DNA of 64,000 bases from Orobanche coerulescens. Its lineage: Eukaryota; Streptophyta; Magnoliopsida; Lamiales; Orobanchaceae. The stretch is taken from positions 10,782,501-10,846,500 of the forward strand of contig CM065815.1 in the NCBI GenBank assembly GCA_033398695.1. Direction: 5' to 3'. The position numbers were made by a program, and so were the translations under genes. Of the stretch, positions 45,505-55,884 are shown in pieces (the first letter of the stretch is position 1; every line of letters begins with the position of its first letter). The notes beneath the pieces were generated by a model. The model was not told the DNA's origin and did not search any database. It saw only the letters and a program-made list of their open reading frames with translations.

Positions 45505-47476
45505 TGTAATATCCGGTCGGAAGTCATGTCTTTTCAAACCTCTTCTTCTTCTTCGAATCGTGATTTGTTGGGCGAACCCTTGTAATCATTGTTTGGAACC
45601 ACCGTTTTGGGGTTCCCGTACTTCTGTTTCGTGTTATTGTTGCCCAGACATTTAATCATATTGCTTTTATTCTCTTTCCGGGTCATTTTTCATCATTTTA
45701 GGACCCGAAGAGTGTGAGCAGCGGCACTATGAGTGTGCGCCGCGGCACACACATTTCTATATTTGGTGGCGGGCCATGCGGTGCCGCGGCACACTCGGCT
45801 TGCCGCTGCACACTGCTGGCCGATGCCGCGGCACACCTATCTTGAGCCGCGGCACCGGTGTTGCATCCTCGGCCAAAACCGCACTGCCGGTGCGCGGCAC
45901 ACAGCTGAGCCGCGGCACACTTCGAAACACAGGAACAATTTTAGGCACTGTGCCGCACACTGGCCGAGCCGCTGCACACAATGCGGTCAATCGCATAATT
46001 CGGCTTTTAAGCGAGATTTCAGCCATTTTCCTCCATTTCTTCTTCCATCGCGAGAGAGAGTTGAGGAGGAGCTCTTTTCATAGCTATCACTTGGGTGTTG
46101 AAGATTTACCACTTCGATCGGTTGGGAAGCCCGGATAGTCGATCTAACGCGTATTCCTTGGATCATAGAGCTTGGATATTCAAAAGGTAATTTCTTCGAC
46201 ATTTTGACTTCTCGATTTTGTGTGGGTATTGACGTTTTGGATGATGAAATCATGGTGTATGATGTGATATATGCGTGATTATGGACATGATTGGGTATTC
46301 ATCGGATTATTGAAAGATTATTCAAGAACACTTTGATTTTGTGTTGGTTTTTGGGGATTTTCGTAGATTCGTCCGTTTTATCCGATTGAAGCTTGAGAAC
46401 CTTGAGATTTTGATATATCTATACCGTAAGAGTGTTTTCTTCCGATTTTTCGGGTTGAATTATGTCGTTTTCGGACTTGTGAGGTTTGGACGATTTTCCA
46501 ACCTCTAGTTGATTATCCATATATCTTTATGAATCGTAGACGGGTTTCGGGGGTTTCTTCGTGTAATTTGAATATGGATAATTGATTATCATATTCCTTG
46601 CGAATCGTTTAGGTGCCGGAAGCGCGTTCTTGGACCTACCAATCTCATACCCCTTTTTCCGTTCGTTCCTCGATGTCTCAAAGGCAAGTATACATTTATG
46701 ATTGTACGTTCTCGACTTTGAAAGTATGAAATATTGATGGTATGATTATTTCTAGCCACTCAGGACGGGCCTATGGTCCTCTCGAGGGTTTCGTAGCCTC
46801 AGTGCGATTCCATGGTTGATATGAGCGAACCGTTTCTACGGCATTCATATGAAATAATGTTGGCATGTAATGAACGAACCGTTTTGACGGCATTCCTACA
46901 TGTAACGGCGTATGATATGAACGAACCGTTTCTACGGCATTCACATACGTCTTGAGATTTTAGTCATTCCAGAATACTAGTCTTAAATTGATGAATTGAC
47001 GGATTACATTTACTTTATTGTCGAGGAGTATTATGTTTCATATTGTTATACTTGCACTAGCTATTCGACGGCTAACCCCTTTATGGAAATACGTTTCATG
47101 TATTTCGAGTTCCAGGAGAGCGGACGGGCGGGTATCGGGTCGGCATAAAGATGGTGGGCAAGCGTGATCTGTCTTCCTTCCGATTATGTTTGGAGTTTCC
47201 GTTCGAAATTTGTTATCTTGGATTGGCTATTGAATACTCGAGTATTGTTTTTCCTTTTTCCTTGATGTTCCGGCCCGTGTTTGCCGAAGTATTGAATTGA
47301 GTTGTGATGTTCGTGAATACATTGGTTATATTTCGAATACCTTTGTATCGTTTCTCATTCCATTGTGTGTAGACCTTATCGGTCAAAATTTATGGTTCCG
47401 CGTATGTTTAGCCTTGTGGGTCCCACGGCGGGGCTTACGGCGCTGTAATATCCCTGAATAACTTGGGGGTGTTACA
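45505..47476 (+). repeat. 3' LTR, gypsy type D
   Basis: TGTAATATCCGG...GGGGGTGTTACA, 1972 bp, partner of 38698-40678. Palindromes lie at 45717-45985 and the hairpin core at 47049-47093. The second stem has lost GGG here (TTTATGGAAAT against TTTATGGGGGAAAT in the 5' copy). Confidence 0.92.
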
Positions 47477-47837
47477 GTTTGATGGAAAACAGAGTAGAGT
47501 TCATACCTGCAAATAATTATAAGAAACAATCAGACTAGGGTTTTAAACATCAAAACACCAAACACAGTATTGCAAACCCAAAAAGTCATACTAAAATTCA
47601 ATAATAACGATTAAAAATCTAAAACGCTTACCATCATTGTCAAAAAAATTATAAAAACATATACTTACGATACATGGCATAGGGATCTCGATCATGAACA
47701 TCATTTCCTCTAATTTCATACAATGCGACCACCATCTGAATGCTTTGCGAAGTTTCAGTTCACAAATTTCTAGAGTACGAAAAGATCTGGGGAAGAAGAA
47801 GATGAAAAGTTGACTTTGTGTGTGAAAAGGTTTGATT

Positions 47838-48088
47838 GTGGGTGGGTGACGGGGTAGAAAGATGGGGAAGAAATCTGGGCGGAAAGGGGGAGGTTGGGAA
47901 ATGATGGATATGCCCTCATGGGTTAAGTGAGTTAACGACTGTTAGTGGGAGTTAGTGGGGCCAGTTGGATGGAGGGACAAACGGTGCATAACGTTTGACA
48001 TTTAATGACTAATGGTGCAGTTTTTTTGGTCAAAGGACCACCGGCTGCAGTCAATGCAAACCACAAGGACGAATGGTGTAATTTATTC
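47838..48088 (-). repeat. right terminal inverted repeat of the MULE
   Basis: Reverse complement of 30402-30652. In transcription sense it precedes the transposase gene and so should hold its promoter. It lies directly upstream of RIC1 in the opposite orientation. Confidence 0.93.
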
Positions 48089-48097
48089 AAAATTAAA

Positions 48098-48621
48098 TAA
48101 GTTAATCCTTTTTTTAAATTTCAGTTATTTTCTTTAAAAAACAGCCAAGGCCCATTCAGGCCCGTCCAGACCCGACACTGGCCCCTACCTGAACTGGAGA
48201 AATCCAGCCCGACCTAGGTTTCGACAGACCCATATTATAGATGCACCGGCCCTTCTTATCAACTCCCCAACGTAGCCCGCTCCCAGTTCGACCCAGGACC
48301 GAACCGGCCCGATCCATTGCCTCCTCTAACCGTCTAATGACAATGTGACCCCCCGATGAAAATTGAGGACCAAATTTCGAATATAAAATAATTTTATGGA
48401 CCAGTTGTGTAAATAAAGTTTATCGTGAGCCTGTTTTTTTCCTGGGAATCTCAGATCCTCTCCTAATTGAAAAAAAAAATGGTTGCAGCTTCTCTGCAAA
48501 AATCAGCCGATCCGATTCCGATTTCAAACTCCAGCATTCTCCCTCTGTATCCTTCACTTTACACTCCGTGAAGCTCTCACTCTAATTTTTGCCTTCCAAC
48601 TGCACATAAAATTACTCGAAG
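48098..48621 (+). promoter_or_regulatory. RIC1 promoter and 5' leader
   Basis: No coding domain. A GC-rich, CCCG-repeat-like patch (about 48145-48330) may be a transposon relic. An upstream ATG (48479-48481) opens a 30-codon frame ending at 48571, before the RIC1 start, and could act as an upstream open frame if transcription begins above it. I could not place a clear TATA box. Confidence 0.5.
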
Positions 48622-51600
48622 ATGTATATGGCGTATGGATGGCCGCAGGTCATCCCCCTAGAGTTACCGAACTGCCCCTCCTCCCAGCAGATCGTATATC
48701 TCAAAGTTGTCAATCGCTTGCTCCTTGTCGTGGCCCCTACTCACCTGGAGCTATGGTCCTCTTCTCAGGTATATACGGATTGTCGTTTCTTATTTGTTGG
48801 TCGAATTTGAACTCGACTGTTTCATATGTGGAATTTGAGGAATTGAGTTTGAATATGTGTCCATTTTGTATTTCTTATATTGTTATTGGTTTTAATTTGC
48901 AGCATAGAGTAAGATTGGGTAAGTACAAAAGAGATTTGGATTCGGTCAGGAGAGAAGGGAAGAATTTGCAGGCAGTTTGGAGCCCCGACACGAAGCTCAT
49001 TGCCGTTCTTGTAAGTATTGAAGTTCTTGGTGAAATGTAAGCATGTTGATAATTGAAAGCATGTATGATCACGTACACTGCCAGAAAAATAAGGGAGCAG
49101 CACACTGATATGCATTTGTATTTTAAAGACTGTAGGATATACAGTGCGACATGATTCAATCAACGCCATGTATTTGCACTTGTTAGGAAATTCAGAATGA
49201 CTGAACTATTAGATATGCAATCGTTAATGTGCAGTAGCTGAGATGTATGTTGTCTGGAACAACCTAGGAGTGTGATAATACTCTATCCAGTCCAAAATCG
49301 GCTTAGTTTATGTTCTTGAACCAGAGGAGTAGCTATAACTATTGTAGTTTTACGGTTGCTATTGTGTACTGTGACGTGGTAGTTAAGAGTATTTTATCAG
49401 ATAACTGTGCAGTGATTTTGTGGTGTTAGACCAAGAGAAGCGATAGGTGTAATATGCTTTAAAGCATTATTTTTGGATGTATTACTCTCACTCAGCAACA
49501 ATTTTCTAATCGAAAAATGTGGTTCTTGACGTTCATCAGAATTGCTATCTTTTGCACTTGAATAGCCAACCGTTAGTGAGATGTGCGCCAAATTTATTTA
49601 GATTGAATACTCATAGCGAATAATTATGTTGAACCATGTCTCTACTTTTCTTTTGGTCAGTCTACTACTTGTATATTTAGAATAAATGCAATTTAATTGA
49701 TGACTCAATCTTGTTTGCTGAATTTTGGTACTTAAAAACTTTTCTCATTTTGCAGACATCATCCTTTTATCTTCACATTTTCAAGGTTCAAATTACAGAA
49801 AAGAAAATATATGTCGCTGGGAAGCAACCAACTGGTTTATTTCTCGCGAACATATGTTTACTTCTCAGCGAGCAAGTCCCCTTTGTGTATAAGAAGTTGA
49901 CTGTGTAAGCATCTATCTCATTTAACTTATTGTCTGCCTTAAAAATTCTATTTCTTTGTGATTGTAACACGCATCCTTAGAATGATGGACTGCTGATAGT
50001 TTTAAATCTGTTACCTACTGGCAACAGTTTTTATGGGGTCGCTGGTTATCTTCTTATTTTTCTTGCCACTATGCTAGGTGATTTTGTTAGTACTCTGCTT
50101 TACTACCCGTATGCATGAGTAAATGTAACAAGAAAGTTAATATTAGAAAACTGAGGTTTTGCTCCTACATGCTACAAGGTTTTTCCTCCCCTACAAGATC
50201 ATTTCATCTTTTTACATGGGTCTGGCTTAGGGAATTTGTTTGCATAGATTAATATCAAGGGTCTTTTCCTTTTATCATGTCAGTGTCAGTCACATATTGA
50301 TAAAAGAATGCATCAAGTGTTGTATAAACATTCTTGTGTTATTTTTATGTGATGTGCCTAGAAAATTGTATCTTGCTGGAAATAGAAAAACATAAACAAT
50401 GTTACGATATTGTTTATTTGCCGACATGGTCAGAGTTTTGTTTGATTAATTAACTTTGTTTATGATAGGTAATATGTTTTACTGATGTTCTTCATAGAAT
50501 TTCCCTCCGTTCCATAATTACTTACTTTGATGTGGTATAGAAGGAAAAGGATAGTATGGCTAAATTTTGAAACTTGGATTACTGGATTTTATTACCTAGG
50601 AAGTCATTAGCTTCTATAAGCATATTTTTGCAGGTTTTCTAAGTAAGATCATTTCATCATCTGTTTGTTTAAATCCACCTCTTTCTGATTGCTCACTTCT
50701 CCCCATCTGGTGTAGAAGAGAAAATTAGTTTGAATTTCTTGAGCTTGATTAAGTTTTTATTGTAGTTGCTCTTTTCATCAAACATCCTGTTCTTAATTAA
50801 TGATATCTGCCCCGTTTTATCCACTTGTCATCTGACTCATCTGATATGAGGTTGATAGACTTGAACTTGTTCCGATGATATGGGTTGATCATTCAATAAA
50901 ACCTTGATTGTTTGTTGTTCGGCTCACTTGTTTTTTATGTGTGAATTTGATTTTGTGTTTTTTTTTCCGTGTATAAAGAGTAAGGCACCTATTGTGCTTC
51001 ACATCTTGGATCAGTAATATGCAGAAACCTCCAGTTCATTTGATTTTGGATCTCAGTATAATACTGTATTTTTCATGTTTGGATGACAGGAGCAACTTTA
51101 TTTGTGATAACAAAAATATGTTGATTGGACTCTCTGATGGATCATTGTATAACATGTCGTGGAAGGGTGAGGTATGCACTTTGCATAATAGTATCTTCAG
51201 TCTCAACAGATATATCCCTTGACTTCTCTAGATTCTTTACATTCCATTAGAATAGTGAATTATTCAGTGTTAGCTAAAATTGCCTTGTTAGTTTTCTGCT
51301 TGGAAAAGGTTCCACTATTTAGTTTTACGTTCATTGAACCATTGGAAAAGTAAATAGTTGTCCTTTTTATATAGTTTTGCGGTGCATTTTTCCTTGACGC
51401 GTGGCTGAATGGCAATGGTGCTAACAAATTGTCCAATCACTTGGGCAATGGTCTGACTTCAAGCGGAATTCAAGGTGTTGATGTGTCCAACCATGTGAAT
51501 CATGTTGTATTTCAGACTTCCGCGGTTGTTCAGCTTGAGTTTTCAATTTCACTGCGGTTACTATTTGTGCTGTTTTCTGATGGGAAACTCATTCAGTGTT

Positions 51601-54600
51601 CTGTGAGCAAGAGAGGTCTGAAACACACTGAATCTATTGTAGTTGAAAGGAGATTGACTTCAGCGGAGGTTGTATGTGCATCACTGGCTCCAGAACAACA
51701 GATTCTTGCTGTTGGAACACTTAAAGGGACTGTTGAGCTGTATGATCTTGCAGATTCTGCTTCGCTTATTCGCGCTGTCTCTCTGCATGATTGGGGGTAA
51801 GGTTTTCGGCTTCTGAGAAGCTTTTAAAGTGCATACTACCTTTCTTCGACGCTTTCTGACTAAATTCTAAATTTTGCCTTCATGTCGTAAGCCCGAAAAG
51901 AGAACAAAAAAAAGTAAATAAAAAAACAAAATGGAATAAATAATAAAAAGGACTAAATAATAAAAATAAAAGCAAAGAAAAAAGACGGAAGGATAAATTG
52001 ACAGGAGATTTGGTCCATTTAGAGACCACTAAAGTCGATAATAGATGGGCAATCTAATTCTGGATCTATTTAGTGTAGAAGTCTGGAAGACTTGATGGTG
52101 TTGTCATAAGGGGTCACAAGTGGGATGTTTCAACAAGACAGCACTTTCTAAAGTCCACGTGACATGGTAGACGTGTTTTGGAACTCATTGGAGCCTTTAA
52201 TAGTTTGAGAATTGGTAAGAGGTGTTCATATATTTTTAAAATTCGTGAAAAGATTCTCAGTAACATTTGAAGTTTTCTAGGATAATATCTGATTGATTCT
52301 TTGTGTTTGAAAATCTCGAAGAAGCAAATGCATCTATCAAACAAATAGTAACACAATTTGAGGAATTGTGCTGGCCACCCTTGTTTATTAACAGAAAGAA
52401 GTCAATTTGAATCAGACATGAATGTGGCCAATTTCTTCAGAGTTATTTTTCAATATTTTTAGTGTATTCTGAATAGTTTAGACCTCTTAGTGATAGATGA
52501 TGAACTAGATACTTTCTTTATTGGCTTATTGCAGATATACTGTGGAAGATACTGGTCCTGTCAATTGTATTGCTTGGACACCTGACAACTCTGCCTTTTC
52601 AGTTGGATGGAAGTTGAGAGGACTGACAGTTTGGTCTGTCTCTGGCTGTCGCTTGATGTCTACGATACGTCAAATAGGTTTGGGTTCTGTTTCTTCTCCT
52701 GTGGTTAAGCGAAACCAGGATTTCAAGTACGAGCCCATGATGGGTGGCGTTTCTCTGATGCATTGGGATGAACACGGATTTAGGCTTTATGCTATTGAAG
52801 AAAGTTCTTCAGAGAGAATTATTGCCTTCTCCTTTGGCAAATGCTGCCTCAATAGAGGTGTTTCCGGTACAACCTATGTGCGTCAAGTTATTTACGGTGA
52901 AGACCGCTTGCTTATTGTACAGGCAGAAGACACCGATGAACTTAAAATATTGCATCTCAATCTCCCAGTTATGTATTGAACACACTTTTAATGATAGGCT
53001 GCCCTTCCTTCCCCAACCCCTCACCCGACTTCTATAAATATAGCTTCTGATTGGCTGTGGAATGTTCCAGGTATCTTATATTTCACAAAACTGGCCTATT
53101 TTACATGTTGCTGCTAGTAAGGATGGAATGTACTTGGCAGTTGCCGGGCTCCATGGTTTAATATTGTATGACATACGGCTAAAGCGATGGAGAGTCTTTG
53201 GAGATGTTACTCAGGAGCAACATATTCAATGCAATGGATTGTTATGGCTGGGGAAAATTGTTGTGGTTTGCAACTATGTGGATTCTTCCGACACGTGAGT
53301 ATCAGTTACTTATATTCACTCATTTACTTTTTCCCAGCTTTATAACCAATTACTGCAAATAGTTCCTTGTAAGTTACTGCCTAAATCAGGTATAACATAT
53401 TTACTACTTTTGACACCTATCTTCTTGTCACAATGACTGGTGATTGCAGATATGAGTTACTTTTCTACCCAAGATATCACCTCGATCAAAGTTCACTACT
53501 TTGTCGGAAGCCATTGCTGTCAAAGCCGATGGTCATGGATGTTTATCAGGACTATTTGCTCGTCACTTATCATCCATTTGATGTTCATATATACCACGTG
53601 AATTTAATTGGTGAATTGTCACCTTCCAGTACTCCAGATTTACAGGTAATAAAATGCTTTAAAGAGGATTTGATTAAATACTAGTTAAAGAGTTGTCAAA
53701 TGATACTATCTTTCCACTAAATTGATTGCATTATTTTTGTCCCCAAATGAGAGTGTAGCATTACAATTACATTCGCCATGCATTTTTCAAGTGATAAAAT
53801 GACAAACAGCTTTCTACAGTACGAGAGCTCTCAATCATGACTGCGAAGAGCCATCCAGCTGCAATGCACTTTATCCCTGATCAGCTTCAACAAGAATGCT
53901 CACGAAGAAGTGACAGCTCATCCACAACTGATGTGCTACCCAGAGAACCTGCGAGGTATGTGCTTAGATTTAATGTTATCTAGCTAATATTGTAAGAACT
54001 CGAGGTCTGGCTCATTATTGGAGGTCTGCTCGTTTAGATGTTTAATATTGCGGATGAATGGGGATCTTGCTCTGCTTGATTTGGATGATGGGCGGGAAAG
54101 AGAACTCACTCACTCTGTGGAGTTATTCTGGGTTACTTGTGGTCAATCAGAGGAGAAAACAAACTTAATTGAGGAAGTTTCCTGGTTAGATTATGGACAC
54201 CGAGGGATGCAGGTAACAGTTTCTACCGACTCATTACTTCTCTTGATAAAATTTGTCCATCCTCCTTGATATGTCTGATATACGTACCGGCTGAAGTTCA
54301 TCTACAGGTTTGGTATCCATCTCCAGGTGTTGATCCTTTTAAGCAGGAAGACTTCTTGCAGGTATTGTACTTATAGATCCAATTTCTCTTTGCATCAAAT
54401 ATGCTATAAACGTTTATGTAACTATAGTAGAGCACCCGTGAACAGTACTTGTTCAAGTACTGAATTGGTAGTGTAGATGTGTATTCCCAGACAAACATTT
54501 AGAAAAGATTTTCAGAATCTATTAGCAGTGCATTTAACTTAATTTTTTTGTCTGTGATTTTGTTTATGTCTCTCTTCCCTTAGTTTTTAATTGCATTTTA

Positions 54601-55841
54601 CACGAGCCAACAGTCTAGCATGCATAGCTCATGCAGTTGTCAGAGCTCATATTTTTAAATTTATCATCTCATTTTGTTTTTCTGAGTCTGACTCATGTGG
54701 TTTGATGCGATACTTAGCTGGATCCAGAGCTGGAATTTGATCGTGAGGTATACCCCTTAGGTCTACTTCCAAATGCTGGTGTAGTAGTTGGCGTTTGCCA
54801 GAGAATGTCATTTTCAGCCTGCACCGAGTTCCCATGTTTTGAGCCGTCTCCTCAAGCACAAACCATATTACATTGTCTACTTCGGCATCTTCTTCAGGTA
54901 CAAAACTGCACGATTTTGGCCGTCAAACTGAAAGTAGCAAATATTTTCCCTCTGAAACACCCTTTCTCCAATATTTCACTGTACCCTCTACAAATGACAT
55001 TATCAGTTATCTTGTTGAATGGACAGAATATGTTGCCATATTCGTTTAGTTAACACTAACTCAGCAAACTGAAATATTTCAAAGGATGTTTAATTGAAGG
55101 ACATGATATTGCTGCCTTATAGAATTCTATGCAAGAATTTCTTCCATTGACATCCATCTGAATGCTTGTTGTTCTTCACCTGTTAGGCACCTGTAGTGTA
55201 ATAGGTATCTCATCGATTGAAGTCAATGTGGTTGTATAACTAGCTTGGACAAGTTTAACATATGAACATGAGAACAAATTGTGCATTAAGGAGTTCGTAC
55301 TTGGTTTATTTTTATTTGATTAGAAAGACCAAATCTTAAATACATGTCACTTCTACTTCGCAAATGAGAATTTCTTCATTATCAATCTCATTTGAGTGCC
55401 ATTTATTGGTCAGAGAACCATTGTTCTTGTAAACATTATTTTTCAATTGATAGCTGGACAGTAAGTCTTGATTTTCTTGTAATTCCGCATAGTATTTTTT
55501 TATTTTAATTATGAGTTCTGCAGAGGGACAAGAAGGAAGAAGCTCTACGTCTTGCAAATTTATCAGCAGCGAAGCCACATTTTTCTCATTGCCTGGAATG
55601 GCTTTTATTTACAGTTTTTGATGCTGAAATTTCAAGGTAAATATTTTCTGGAATATTTTAATCTTTATTGTCTTTCCATCTGAACTCAACTCAGTGGTAC
55701 TTTTGCCACATCACAATTATGAAACCTGATTTGACTCTCAGGGTGACTGAACCAAGGCCGTTGCCACATACTAATTTGTGGGGTAAAATGACCCCACTAT
55801 TTTTTATTAGTATACATGACTCTGATATTAAAAAATAGATA

Positions 55842-55884
<43 letters not shown>

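Larger units (their letters stand above)
38698..47476 (+). mobile_element. complete Ty3/gypsy chromovirus (Tekay/Del-like), type D
   Basis: LTRs of 1981 and 1972 bp, target duplication GTTTG (38693-38697, 47477-47481), primer site, gag with two zinc knuckles, protease, reverse transcriptase, RNase H, integrase, chromodomain-like end and polypurine tract (45493-45504). The interior is clearly related to type A, but the LTRs share only framework motifs. It is inserted in the first coding exon of the MULE transposase. Several frameshifts, fewer than in type A. Confidence 0.93.
32665..47504 (-). pseudogene. MULE transposase, interrupted and inactivated
   Basis: Reading leftwards: start at 47504 after an AG acceptor; gypsy insertion at 47476; then 38692-37713 with a PB1-like N-terminal domain (YHGGFF...) and a long acidic tract; solo-LTR insertion; 35005-33993 with the Mutator DNA-binding-like region (WEVRTYKSVHKC) and the MULE catalytic domain; further exons 33907-about 33665, 33597-33474 and 33361-32665. 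The last carries the SWIM finger (CTCRRWELTGIPCKHA) and a CCHC knuckle (CDKCGTRGHNQRSC). Damage: Tyr replaces the first catalytic Asp (GIYGAFMKG near 34192), a one-base gain near 37866 and a one-base loss near 33706 shift the frame. The family enzyme cuts and pastes MULEs in the nucleus; this copy cannot. Confidence 0.88.
30402..48088 (-). mobile_element. Mutator-like transposon (MULE) with nested insertions
   Basis: 251-bp terminal inverted repeats (30402-30652 and 47838-48088), in which I see about five mismatches, are flanked by the 9-bp duplication AAAATTAAA (30393-30401 and 48089-48097). Inside are a transposase gene on the minus strand and a GRF zinc-finger gene on the plus strand. Removing the hAT MITE, the solo LTR, the gypsy element and their duplications leaves about 5.5 kb, a normal MULE size. 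Its right end lies 533 bp from the RIC1 start codon. Confidence 0.93.

Noticed and set aside
48479..48571. Upstream 30-codon frame as a real RIC1 N-terminal extension
   Set aside because: It ends in a stop before the RIC1 start and is in a different frame; at most a regulatory upstream frame.
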